Assembly (NCBI RefSeq): GCF_000717335.1
Contig: NZ_JNYZ01000054.1
Coordinates: forward strand, 1 to 58,098
DNA: 58,098 nucleotides
From: Amycolatopsis jejuensis
GTDB taxonomy: Bacteria > Actinomycetota > Actinomycetes > Mycobacteriales > Pseudonocardiaceae
Direction of reading: 5' to 3'
Shown: positions 6,601-15,199 of the stretch, piece by piece
How positions within the stretch are numbered: position 1 is the stretch's first letter
How the letters are laid out: each line of letters opens with the position of its first letter
Notes under the pieces: generated by a model
What the model was told of the DNA's origin: nothing
Database searches by the model: none
Seen by the model: the letters and a program-made list of their open reading frames with translations, nothing else
Program-made: the position numbers and the translations under genes

Positions 6601-7780
6601 CCCATTCCAGGAACCGCTCCACCCCGCGGACCACGTGCGCGCTGCGGATCGACGGGAACACGTCGAACGCGTGCTGCGCGCCCGCCAGCTCCGCGTAGAC
6701 GACCGCCTGCCGCGACTTCGCCCGCAGCCGCGCCACGAACTCCTGCGCCTCTTCCACCGGTACGAGTGAATCGTGCTTGCCGTGGATCACGAAGAACGGC
6801 GGCGCGTCCTCGGAAATCCGGTCCATCGGGGAGGCCGCGAGGTAGTCGTCGAGCCGGTGCTCGGGAGCGAACACCCGCCGTGCCATCAGGGTTTCCAGCC
6901 GGTGCCTGCTTTCCGCCGCCCCGCTCGACGCGGCGATGTCGTACACGCCGTAATGCGGCACGCAGGCCTGCACGCTCGTGTCCGCCTCCTCGAAGCCCGG
7001 CTGCAGTGCCGGATCGTTCTGGCTGAGCGCGAGCAGCGCGGCCAGATGCCCGCCCGCGGACCCGCCGGTGACCGCGACGAACCCGGGGTCGCCGCCGTAT
7101 TCCGCGATGTGCTCACGGATCCACGCGAGCGCCTGCTTCGCCGCCACGATGTGGGCAGGCCAGCGGTTCGCCGGGGACAGCGGGTAGTTGATCGCCACGC
7201 ACACCCAGCCGCGTCGCGTGAGGTGGCGCATCAGCGGCTGACCTTGTTCCTCCTTGTTGCCGATCGTCCACGCACCGCCGTGGATCTGCAGCAGCACCGG
7301 CGCGTCGCGGACTGGCGAGCGCGGCCGGAACACGTCGAGCAGGAAGCGTTTGCCGCCCGGGGCATAAGCGACATTCCGGTCACGGACCACCTCGGGGTCG
7401 TGCATCCGGAACGGCATCAGCAGCTGGCCCCACGGCGTGGACAGGTCCGCCGGCAGGGTGGCGTAATCCGGGCCGAGGGTTTCGCGGAGCGCCGACTCGA
7501 CCTCGCCGCGCGCCTTCTGCGAGGTTGCGATCAGCGACGCGAAACCGGCCGCCGACAACGCGGCGAGAGCCAGCCCGGCGCGGTCGCTGCGCTTGCCGTG
7601 GCGGACGACGTGCTGCACAGTGTCGGCCGCGGTGAGCGCGAGCAGGTGCGGCGCGAGCTCGCCGGTGAGCCAGCCGGCGAAGAACACCGGAATCGAGGTG
7701 GGCCGCGGTTTCGGCGGGCGCAGGGCGAGCGCGGCGAGACCGAGCTGCACCGCCCGGCGGGTCAGGAAGTCCGGTTTCAC
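6590..7780 (-). CDS. Alpha/beta hydrolase, HSL-type carboxylesterase (Lip family)
   Basis: A 396-residue esterase. Oxyanion motif HGGAW (QIHGGAWTIGNKEEQGQ), nucleophile GGSAGGHLAALL, acid and base in FVIHGKHDSLVP and GAQHAFDVF. These are the marks of the hormone-sensitive-lipase group, like mycobacterial LipC/LipN-type enzymes that cut short-chain esters. An N-terminal ~150-residue region with hydrophobic stretches could contact membrane. The longest frame would overlap the divergent gene, so the GTG at 7780 is preferred; a GTG at 7750 is possible. A lipid role fits the neighbouring acyltransferase. Confidence 0.85.
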   Translation of the reverse strand: MKPDFLTRRAVQLGLAALALRPPKPRPTSIPVFFAGWLTGELAPHLLALTAADTVQHVVRHGKRSDRAGLALAALSAAGFASLIATSQKARGEVESALRETLGPDYATLPADLSTPWGQLLMPFRMHDPEVVRDRNVAYAPGGKRFLLDVFRPRSPVRDAPVLLQIHGGAWTIGNKEEQGQPLMRHLTRRGWVCVAINYPLSPANRWPAHIVAAKQALAWIREHIAEYGGDPGFVAVTGGSAGGHLAALLALSQNDPALQPGFEEADTSVQACVPHYGVYDIAASSGAAESRHRLETLMARRVFAPEHRLDDYLAASPMDRISEDAPPFFVIHGKHDSLVPVEEAQEFVARLRAKSRQAVVYAELAGAQHAFDVFPSIRSAHVVRGVERFLEWVRR

Positions 7781-7832
7781 CTCCCCGATGCTACCGCCGC
7801 CGCGGACCGCGTTCTGGCTTACGCTGGCGGAC

Positions 7833-9221
7833 ATGCAGCGACTGAGCGGGCTGGACGCGAGCTTCCTCTACCTGGAGACGGCGTCGCAGGTGCTGCACGT
7901 CTGCGGCCTGCTCACGCTCGACGGGTCCACGATGCCCGGCGGCTACTCGTTCCCCGAGTTCCGGCGGCGGCTCGCCGAGCGCGTCGTGGTGATCCCGGCA
8001 TTCCGCCGCAAACTCCACAATCCGCTCTGGAACCTGAATCATCCGGTGTGGGTCGAGGACGAGGATTTCGACCTCGACAACCACGTCCACCGGATCGGTC
8101 TCCCCGCGCCGGGCGATGACCGTGAGCTGGCCGAACTCTGCGCGCACATCGCCGGGCAGCGGCTCGACCGGTCGCATCCGCTGTGGCAGTGCTACGTGAT
8201 CGAGGGCCTGTCCGGCGGACGGCTCGCGGTGCTGCTGAAAATGCACCACGCGAGCGTCGACGGGGTCGGCGGCGCGAGCCTGATCGGGTACCTCGCCGGG
8301 CTGGAACCGGACGCCCCGCTGCCGCAGATCCCGGACGACCAGCAGCACAACGGCGGCCTGCCCACCCGGCTGCGGCTGCTGCGCGAAAGCGCCGATGCCC
8401 TGGTCCACCGTCCGATCGAGATCGCCCGGCTGCTGCCCGAGCTGCTCGAACTGGTGCCGAGATGGGTCGGGAAAGCGTTGCGCGGCAAGGGAATGCCGGT
8501 GCCGTTCACGGCGCCGCGGACCTCGCTGAACGGCACCATCACCGGACACCGCTCGGTCGCCTTCGCCCAGCTGGACCTCGACGCGGTCAAACAGGTCAAG
8601 GACGCGTTCGGGGTGACGGTGAACGACGTGGTGCTGGCCCTTGTTTCCGGTGCCCTGCGCCGATTCCTGCTCGACCGCGGCGAGCTGCCGGACGACCCGC
8701 TGGTGGCCACCGTCCCGGTGTCCGTGCACGAGCGCACCGAACGCGACCGCGGGAGCAACCGGGTGTCCGCGTTCTTCGCCTCGCTGCCCACCCACCTGCC
8801 CGACCCGGCGGCGCGCGTGTTCTTCCTGGCCGAAGCGAACCGCCGCGCGAAGGACCACCATTACGACATCGACGCCGACATGCTCGCCGACTGGGCCCAA
8901 TTCTCCCCGGCCACGGTCTTCGGCCTCGGCGTGCGCGCGTATTCGGCGCTGCGCCTGGCCGAGCGACATCCGGTGGTGCACAACCTGATCGTGTCGAACG
9001 TCCCCGGTCCGCCGGCGCCGCTGTACCTGCTGGGTGCGCGGATCACCGGCCTGTACCCGCTCGGCCCGGTGTTCCACGGAGCTGGCCTGAACATCACGGT
9101 GCTGTCGAACGACGGCAAGGTCGGCGTGGGTCTGCTGGGGGCAAAGGAGCTGGTGAAGGACCTGTGGCCGCTGGCGGATGCGTTGCCGGAAGCATTGGAC
9201 GAGCTGGGCAAGGCGGCCTGA
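7833..9221 (+). CDS. Wax ester synthase / diacylglycerol acyltransferase (WS/DGAT)
   Basis: A 462-residue enzyme joining acyl-CoA to an alcohol or diacylglycerol to make storage wax esters or triacylglycerol at the membrane or lipid-body surface. The opening LSGLDASFLYLET, active-site HHASVDGVGG (the HHxxxDG motif) near residue 140, and SNVPGPPAPLYLLGARI in the C-terminal half are all typical. Length is normal. The start ATG sits ~50 bases from the divergent esterase start, so both may share a control region. Storage of carbon from sterol or fatty-acid breakdown is a plausible context but is inferred. Confidence 0.9.
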   Translation: MQRLSGLDASFLYLETASQVLHVCGLLTLDGSTMPGGYSFPEFRRRLAERVVVIPAFRRKLHNPLWNLNHPVWVEDEDFDLDNHVHRIGLPAPGDDRELAELCAHIAGQRLDRSHPLWQCYVIEGLSGGRLAVLLKMHHASVDGVGGASLIGYLAGLEPDAPLPQIPDDQQHNGGLPTRLRLLRESADALVHRPIEIARLLPELLELVPRWVGKALRGKGMPVPFTAPRTSLNGTITGHRSVAFAQLDLDAVKQVKDAFGVTVNDVVLALVSGALRRFLLDRGELPDDPLVATVPVSVHERTERDRGSNRVSAFFASLPTHLPDPAARVFFLAEANRRAKDHHYDIDADMLADWAQFSPATVFGLGVRAYSALRLAERHPVVHNLIVSNVPGPPAPLYLLGARITGLYPLGPVFHGAGLNITVLSNDGKVGVGLLGAKELVKDLWPLADALPEALDELGKAA

Positions 9222-9291
9222 TCACCCGGACCTCACCAGGTGTCCGGAAAGTGCCTCCTTGGCTGTCCGGCGGTGATCGTTTACGGTTCGG

Positions 9292-10488
9292 GTGGTGGAT
9301 CACTTTGTCATTGCCGGTGCGCGGGTTTTCGATGGCCGGGAGTCGCTCGGGATCGTCGACGTCGAGGTCGCTGACGGCAGGATCGTGCGCGTCGGGGGCA
9401 GTCGTCATGAAGGGGCCGAGCTGATCGACGGCACCGGCGCGACGCTGCTTCCCGGCCTGATCGACGCGCATACCCACACCGACGCGGACTCTCTCCGCCA
9501 AGCCCTGGCGTTCGGGATCACCACCGAGCTCGACATGCTCTCGATCCCGGAACGGATGATTCCGCTGCGCGCGCAGGTCGCCGAATCGGCCGATCTCGCC
9601 GACGTGCGTTCCCCGTCGTTCGGCCTCACCCCCGCGGGCGGGCATCCGCACCAGCTCCGGAAAGGCGAGGACGATCCGCCGTGGCCGACGGCCGCGAGCC
9701 GGTCCGAGGTCCCGGCATTCGTGGAAGGCCGGATCGGCGAGGGTGCGGACTACCTCAAAGTGCTGGTGGAGGACGGTCACCTCTTCGGCTCGCGCCTGCC
9801 GCGCCTCGCTCCCGAACTGGTCGCGGCCACCGTCCGGGAAGGTCACGCGCGCGGCAAGACGGTCCTGGCGCACGCGATGACCGTGGCGGCCGCGGAGCAG
9901 GTCGTCGATGCAGGGGTGGACGGGCTCACCCACCTGTTCTTCGACCGTCCGTGTCCCGCCGAGCTGGTCGAAAAGATCGCTGCTGCAGGCATTTTCGTGA
10001 TTCCGACGCTGACCGTGATCGCGTCGATCACCGGCCAGCCAACGGAACTCGCTGAAGATCCCCGTGTCCGGCCGAAACTGACCCCGGCGTGGCTTGACAA
10101 CCTGTCCGGTGCCATTGCGACCAGCCCGCCGGAAAACTTCGGCAATGCGCTCGCCACGCTGGCAGCACTGCGCGAAGCTGGTGTCGACATCCTCGCGGGC
10201 ACCGACGCCGCTCATCTCGGTGCACCGGGAATGGCCCACGGTGCGAGCCTGCACGACGAATTGCGGCTGCTGGTGTCGGCAGGCTTCACGCCGCTGGAAG
10301 CACTTCGGTCGGCAACTTCCGTTCCTGCACAACGATTCAGCCTCGACGACCGTGGCCGGATCGAGCCGGGACGTCGAGCTGACCTCGTCCTTGTCGATGG
10401 TGACCCGACCCGCACTATCGGTGATACCCTGTCGATCAGGCAGGTTTGGCGTGGCGGAGAAGCTCAGCGACGTTTCTTTGCCGTGTAA
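9292..10488 (+). CDS. Metal-dependent amidohydrolase (imidazolonepropionase-like)
   Basis: A 398-residue TIM-barrel amidohydrolase. Metal-site marks in order: GLIDAHTHTD (HxH), YLKVLVEDG (bridging Lys), VLAHAMT, GLTHLF, and ILAGTDAAHLG (catalytic Asp). It ends with RIEPGRRADLVLVDGDP, the usual C-terminal beta segment. The substrate cannot be told from sequence; relatives cleave cyclic amides, dipeptides or esters. Start GTG 9292 or 9295. Its 3' end overlaps the convergent TIGR04141 gene by 25 bases. A second member of this superfamily lies at 38358-39560. Confidence 0.85.
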   Translation: MVDHFVIAGARVFDGRESLGIVDVEVADGRIVRVGGSRHEGAELIDGTGATLLPGLIDAHTHTDADSLRQALAFGITTELDMLSIPERMIPLRAQVAESADLADVRSPSFGLTPAGGHPHQLRKGEDDPPWPTAASRSEVPAFVEGRIGEGADYLKVLVEDGHLFGSRLPRLAPELVAATVREGHARGKTVLAHAMTVAAAEQVVDAGVDGLTHLFFDRPCPAELVEKIAAAGIFVIPTLTVIASITGQPTELAEDPRVRPKLTPAWLDNLSGAIATSPPENFGNALATLAALREAGVDILAGTDAAHLGAPGMAHGASLHDELRLLVSAGFTPLEALRSATSVPAQRFSLDDRGRIEPGRRADLVLVDGDPTRTIGDTLSIRQVWRGGEAQRRFFAV

Positions 10489-12089
10489 GGAATATCAGCG
10501 AACTTCAACGAGGCGCGAAGACTCCGCACGGCGCGATCCAAGCGAAGCAGCGCGACTTGCGAGAGCGTGAACAGTTCGTCCACGTTCCAAGACCGTCCCG
10601 CGGCCGCGAGGACGACCGTGTCCGGCGCGCCGCCCAGCATCCGGCCCGGTTCCAAAGTGGACACTTTGTCCGCGAGCTGCGCCAAGGCGTCCGGCTCGTC
10701 GTGCAGGGCCTCTGCGGACACCAGCGCCTGGGTGTAGAGGTGGCTCGCTGCGGTGGCGCGGCCCAGCCATTTCACGTGGATCAGCTCGTCGCCGGGGCCG
10801 AGCAGGTCGCACAGTTCGAACCGAGGGTGCAGGGGAGTGCTGGCGAAATCCTTGTCCAGGCACAGATATCCCGGCTCACGCGCAACACGTCGGCAGTAGC
10901 GATGTTCGTCGTCGGGTTGTCCACTCGGGTTCCACCTCACGCTAGGCCAAATGTGCTTGTGCGCCAAGAGATCGCGGACCTGTTCACGCATCTGGGCGAC
11001 ATATGTCTCGCCGATCCGGTACCACCGCGCCTGATGGAAAACATAGCGAGTGTGGTCGACGGTGGTCTCGAAAACCAGCCATCGCGCGACCGGAAGGGGA
11101 GCGCCGGTCGGTTCGGTACCCGCTTCGTCGGCGCACGTGGTGATTCGCCCGGCGCGCAACGCTTTCAGCCGCCGCTCCACGGGAATTCCGCCGAGTCGCG
11201 CGGTCAGATGCGAGGGTTCGAGGCGGCCGGGTACGTGGATCGGACCGCCCGGGCCGAGTCCGGTGATCCGGAACGAACCGGCGTTCTCCGCGTCGTGCGT
11301 GGCGGTCGACGGCCAGGCGAGGCCCAGCGCGCCGGACCCGGCGAGTGCTTCGGCGAGCTGCCGTTCCAGTTCGGGGACCAGCGGGTGGTGGCGGTCCATC
11401 GGGCGGGTCTGCGCGATGAACCGCAATGCGGAATCCGCATCGGGTTCGTCCACCACGGCGCCGACCGCGTCGAGGTCGGCCAGGAATGCTTCGGGATCCT
11501 TTGCCAGTGGCGCCCACAACGAAGTCCCGACGCGGATGCGGTAACGCTTGCCGGTGACCCGGCCGTAGGTGAGGTCGGTCAGGTCGGCCGACCCGGCGAG
11601 CCGGTGCACGAGGTCGCCGTACGGCTCGAGCCGGAACGCGGACAGTTCGCCACCGCCGGGGATGGAGATCTGGGTGGCCCGCGCCGACACGTCCAGCGCC
11701 GCGCTCGCGATCAGCCCGAGGTCGAACGGGTCCAGCCGGCGGATGCCGAAGCGCAGCCCGAAACCCTGCTCGACGTGCTCGTCGTTCAGCACGAGGTGCC
11801 CGGCGCCCCAGGTCACCGCATACGTCCACGGCGGGCGCGGCACGAGCAGTACGGCAAACGGCAGGGTCGAGGACAGCTCCAGCGGGCCGCCGCTGAGGGC
11901 TTCGGCGTGCGGCAGCCAGTGCGGCGCCTCGGTGCGGAACGCGCCCGCGACGAGACGGCCGCGCGTACCCGGCAGGTCGACCGGGCGGTCGGTGATGATC
12001 TGCTCGGGGCTGAGCGCGGTGAGCAGGTCGTGCTCCGCCGCGCTGCCGTCGAGGCGGAAGAGGGACGCCGGACGGCTGGGGGCAGACAT
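10464..12089 (-). CDS. TIGR04141 / DUF6119 family protein
   Basis: A 541-residue protein. The C-terminal half has the family's signature run: YVFHQARWYRIG, EPGYLCLDKDF, FELCDLLGPGDELIHVKWLG, ATAASHLYTQALVSAEAL. The family is sporadically distributed and its biochemical function is not established; patchy distribution is typical of conflict or defence genes. No signal peptide or membrane segment. Start ATG (MSAPSRPASLF) preferred over a GTG nine bases earlier; neither has a clear ribosome site. It is convergent with the amidohydrolase and divergent from the Uma2 gene. Confidence 0.75.
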   Translation of the reverse strand: MSAPSRPASLFRLDGSAAEHDLLTALSPEQIITDRPVDLPGTRGRLVAGAFRTEAPHWLPHAEALSGGPLELSSTLPFAVLLVPRPPWTYAVTWGAGHLVLNDEHVEQGFGLRFGIRRLDPFDLGLIASAALDVSARATQISIPGGGELSAFRLEPYGDLVHRLAGSADLTDLTYGRVTGKRYRIRVGTSLWAPLAKDPEAFLADLDAVGAVVDEPDADSALRFIAQTRPMDRHHPLVPELERQLAEALAGSGALGLAWPSTATHDAENAGSFRITGLGPGGPIHVPGRLEPSHLTARLGGIPVERRLKALRAGRITTCADEAGTEPTGAPLPVARWLVFETTVDHTRYVFHQARWYRIGETYVAQMREQVRDLLAHKHIWPSVRWNPSGQPDDEHRYCRRVAREPGYLCLDKDFASTPLHPRFELCDLLGPGDELIHVKWLGRATAASHLYTQALVSAEALHDEPDALAQLADKVSTLEPGRMLGGAPDTVVLAAAGRSWNVDELFTLSQVALLRLDRAVRSLRASLKFADIPYTAKKRR

Positions 12090-12098
12090 GACCACCAC

Positions 12099-12555
12099 CG
12101 GAGGGACGGGATTCAGGGACTTCCGATCAGCCTAGGCGCGGCGCCGGTCCGGCCGGTTAATCACGCAGCGCGAATGGCGTGCGGAATGGTGAAATCCCGC
12201 TGAATCACCCATTTCCGCGATGGTCTCACGGGCGGTGGTAGGCTTTCTGCCAGAAAAAGGTTTTACCAGGCCAAGCAACGGAAAAGTGTTGTCGTGATGG
12301 CCGGTTACTGGACGTCGAATGGCGGTTTCGATAAATCGTCCGGACGCACTGAATGGACCTGTTTGCGGGGCACTGCTGGGCTGTCCGGGGCGAATTATCC
12401 GCAATTCGGTGACGCACGGTGAGCAATTCGCCGGGCGGTGGCCTGCGCGGATGGGCTACCCGGGTCGGCGGCGCGCCGCGGGACGGTTAGCGCTGCGCCG
12501 CGTGCCCGACTACCCTGGCGGAGTCGTTTCCGGTCGGCCCGCCTGCGGGGGCAGC
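12099..12555 (+). other. Intergenic region, no gene seen
   Basis: About 450 bases between the divergent TIGR04141 and Uma2 genes. Less GC-rich than its flanks around 12180-12420. Short ORFs on both strands lack ribosome sites and family features. It probably holds both promoters, but no clear -10/-35 pair was identified. Confidence 0.4.
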
Positions 12556-13110
12556 ATGATGACAGTCCCGATGTTCGCACACGGCGACCGTCTCACGCGT
12601 CGGGACCTGGAGACGATCTCGGATGAACGCCGCCGGTACGAACTGGTGGACGGGACGCTTCTGGTGAGCCCGTCCCCGCGTCCGCTGCACCAGCGGGTGG
12701 TCGCGCGCCTCCTCGCCGCGCTCACCCCGGTGTGCCCTGCCGACTGCGAGGTCCTCCCCGCGCCGGTGGACGTGGTGCTCGACGAGTTCACGGTGATGAT
12801 CCCGGACGTCGTGGTCGGCAGGCGCGAAACGTTCACCGAACGCGCGCTGGTGGGCGTCCCGGTGCTGGCGGTGGAGGTGGTGTCGCCGTCGAGCCGCCAC
12901 ATCGACCGCTTCCTCAAGCCCGCCCGGCTCGCCGCGGCGGGCTGCCCGTACTACTGGGTGATCGAACCCACCGAGCCGACGCTCAGCTGCTTCCGCCTGA
13001 CCGACGGCGAGTACGTGCTGGACGCCGAGGCCACCGGCGACGATGTCGTCCATCTTGAGCGGCCGTACCGGCTGGACTTGCGCCCGGCTGATCTGGTGTC
13101 AAGCTACTGA
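12556..13110 (+). CDS. Uma2 family protein (DUF820, restriction-endonuclease fold)
   Basis: A 184-residue protein of the Uma2/DUF820 family, which has a PD-(D/E)xK nuclease fold but mostly unknown function. Marks: RRYELVDGTLLVSPSPRPLH, IPDVVVGRRE with the metal-site Asp, LAVEVVSPSSRHIDRF with the Glu, and KPARLAAAGCPYYWVIEP. Two adjacent ATGs are possible starts. It stands alone and its last bases overlap the convergent alpha/beta hydrolase by 12. The family is often present in many copies per genome; no toxin-like partner is visible here. Confidence 0.85.
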   Translation: MMTVPMFAHGDRLTRRDLETISDERRRYELVDGTLLVSPSPRPLHQRVVARLLAALTPVCPADCEVLPAPVDVVLDEFTVMIPDVVVGRRETFTERALVGVPVLAVEVVSPSSRHIDRFLKPARLAAAGCPYYWVIEPTEPTLSCFRLTDGEYVLDAEATGDDVVHLERPYRLDLRPADLVSSY

Positions 13111-14016
13111 GCTTCGGGCTGCGGCTTGCACCGACGTGCAGGCCGCCATCACCGCAGGCACAAACAGGTCGGCGGCGAACACGCAGGCGGTGTGCCCAGC
13201 CGGGATTTCGTACGTCGCCGCGCCCGCGATGCGTCGGGCGAGCGTGCGCTGATGGGCCGCGGCGATGAAGCCGTCGCGTGAGGTCACCACCACTGCGGCA
13301 GGCAGGTCGAGGGTGTGCAGCCATGGCGTCGAGTCGAAGCGGCCGATTTCGTCGAGTGCCACCGCGATCGCCCACGGGCTCGTGGAGCGGAACTCGCGCA
13401 GGGCCCAGCGGTGATCCTCCAGGCGGGCCAGCCGCTCGCGGCGCGGTTCGCCCTGGACGAGGCCGATTCGCGCCTGGTCGCGCAGCAGATGCAGGGTGCG
13501 GCCGAACACGTCGAGCGCGACACGCTGGCGCAGGCCGCGGCGGAAGTTGCTGGCGGTGGAGCACAGCACCAGCCCGCTGACCCGGTCCGGCGCGCGGTGG
13601 GCGGTGAGCTGGCCGACCATGCCGCCCATCGAGTACCCGCCGACGAGGAACCGGTCGATGCCGAGCGCGTCCGCGACCGCCACGACGTCGTCCGCGCAGT
13701 CGGTGAGGCTGAACTCGTGCGAGCGGATTCCCTGGCCGTGCCAGCGCTGGTCGAACACCACGACGCGATGGTTCACCGACAGCCGCTCCAGCACCGGGTA
13801 CCAGGTGAGCAGCCCGGTGCAGGCCACCGAGTGCAGCAGGATCACCGCGGGCGCGTGCCGCGGCCCGACGTCCACTACCACGGTCTGCCCGCGGCCCGGC
13901 AGCGCGAGCGGCTGCGGGTCCGGCACCCCGGCGGTGGACGGGATCGTGGCGAGTTTCCGCGTGGCCTGCCAGCCGACGTCGCCCAGCGCTGATTTGAGAA
14001 CCTGTTCCGCACCCAC
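13099..14016 (-). CDS. Alpha/beta hydrolase
   Basis: A 305-residue alpha/beta hydrolase. Oxyanion strand VILLHSVACTG, FDQRWHGQG, nucleophile elbow GGYSMGGMVGQ, and a C-terminal His in AGHTACVF. Substrate unknown. The start taken is the GTG at 14016, which has GAGAGGGG upstream; a TTG at 14067 would add 17 residues. It is divergent from the chsE1 operon, with a KstR box in the shared upstream region, so it may be sterol-induced too. An esterase or lactonase role in sterol use is possible but unproven. Confidence 0.75.
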   Translation of the reverse strand: MGAEQVLKSALGDVGWQATRKLATIPSTAGVPDPQPLALPGRGQTVVVDVGPRHAPAVILLHSVACTGLLTWYPVLERLSVNHRVVVFDQRWHGQGIRSHEFSLTDCADDVVAVADALGIDRFLVGGYSMGGMVGQLTAHRAPDRVSGLVLCSTASNFRRGLRQRVALDVFGRTLHLLRDQARIGLVQGEPRRERLARLEDHRWALREFRSTSPWAIAVALDEIGRFDSTPWLHTLDLPAAVVVTSRDGFIAAAHQRTLARRIAGAATYEIPAGHTACVFAADLFVPAVMAACTSVQAAARSSVA

Positions 14017-14110
14017 GTCGGCGTTCCGCCCCTCTCTGCTCGACCAGACCGATCCGCTGCCCGGCAACCTGGCTCAGGGGGTTGCCGAGCGCGCCCATTC
14101 CGGTTAAGAC

Positions 14111-14124
14111 TAGAACGTGTTCCA
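14111..14124. promoter_or_regulatory. KstR operator, chsE1 operon
   Basis: TAGAACGTGTTCCA fits TNNAACNNGTTNNA at all six core and both outer positions. It lies 22 bases before the chsE1 GTG and ~95 bases before the divergent hydrolase. KstR is the TetR repressor of cholesterol genes in actinobacteria, released by a steroid CoA thioester. Confidence 0.8.
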
Positions 14125-14146
14125 CCTAGGGCGGAGGGAGACCGGC

Positions 14147-15199
14147 GTGGACTTCACCCCTGACGATACGCAGGCCGAGATCACCTCGCTCGCCGCGCGG
14201 GTGCTCGCGAAAACGGACGAACCGGCCGAGCAGTGGCGGGCGCTGGCCGACGCGGGCCTGCTCGCCCTGCCCTTACCCGCGGACCTCGGCGGTGATGGCC
14301 TTGGCGTCGAGCACGTCGCGCCGGTGCTGACCGAGGTGGGACGAACTGCCGCGGCGGTGCCCGCGTACGCCGTGCTGGCGCTCGGCATTCTGCCGTTGGA
14401 GGCGCTTGGTACGCCCGCGCAACGCGCCGAGTTCCTGCCCCCGGCGGCCGCCGGCGAGAGCCTGTTGACCTCGGCATTGCACGAACCGTCGGCGCCGCTG
14501 ACGACGATCCCCGGGACGATGGGTACGGCCACCGACGGGGCTTGGGCCGTGACCGGGGTCAAGACGCACGTGCCGTACGCCGCTGAGTCGGCGCGGATTC
14601 TCACCCCCGTCGCGTTGCCCGGCGGTACCGCGGTTGCGCTGGTGGACCCGCGCTCGCCGGGGGTCGAGGTGCTTCCGGAACACAATGCGACGGACTACAC
14701 CGTGCGGTTTGACGGAGTGCGGGTGGAGGAATTCCTGCGAGACCGGACGCCGGGACATGCGTTGTCGACTCTGCACCGGTTCGCCCTGGCTGGGGCGCTT
14801 GCCCTCGGCGACGGACTCCTTGCCGGAGCGTTGGCTTTGACGGCTCGGCACGTCGGCGAACGCACGCAGTTCGGCCGTCCGCTGGCCACCTTCCAAGCGG
14901 TGGCACAGCAGATCGCCGATGTGTACGTCGCTTCGCGCACCGTGCACCTGGCCGCGACGTCGGCGGTGTGGCGGCTGGCGAAACGGCTCGACGCGGACAC
15001 CGAACTCGACGTCGCGGCGTACTGGCTGACCGAGGAAGCGCCGTCCGCGCTCGCGATTTGTCACCACTTGCACGGCGGCGTCGGCGTGGACCGCAGTTAT
15101 CCGCTGCACCGGTATTCGTCGGCGGTGAAAGACCTCGCCCGCGCAGTCGGGGGAGCGGCGCATCGGCTCGGCAAACTCGGCGAACGAGTGGCGGGATGA
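14147..15199 (+). CDS. chsE1: Acyl-CoA dehydrogenase subunit ChsE1 (FadE28 type)
   Basis: A 350-residue acyl-CoA dehydrogenase fold protein. In mycobacteria ChsE1 and ChsE2 form a heterotetramer that dehydrogenates the 3-carbon side chain of 3-oxo-pregnenoyl-CoA intermediates. Seen here: a poorly conserved N-terminal half, then TARHVGERTQFGRPLATFQA and HHLHGGVGVDRSYPLHRY (the FAD-contacting end). The first of five genes with stop/start overlaps in exactly the igr order (chsE1-chsE2-chsH2-chsH1-ltp2), which supports the name. Start GTG preceded by GGAGGGAG. It is under the KstR box just upstream. Confidence 0.85.
   Translation: MDFTPDDTQAEITSLAARVLAKTDEPAEQWRALADAGLLALPLPADLGGDGLGVEHVAPVLTEVGRTAAAVPAYAVLALGILPLEALGTPAQRAEFLPPAAAGESLLTSALHEPSAPLTTIPGTMGTATDGAWAVTGVKTHVPYAAESARILTPVALPGGTAVALVDPRSPGVEVLPEHNATDYTVRFDGVRVEEFLRDRTPGHALSTLHRFALAGALALGDGLLAGALALTARHVGERTQFGRPLATFQAVAQQIADVYVASRTVHLAATSAVWRLAKRLDADTELDVAAYWLTEEAPSALAICHHLHGGVGVDRSYPLHRYSSAVKDLARAVGGAAHRLGKLGERVAG

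Noticed and set aside
12132..12404. 90-codon minus-strand ORF between TIGR04141 and Uma2
   Set aside because: No ribosome site and no recognisable protein features. It overlaps the likely promoter region.
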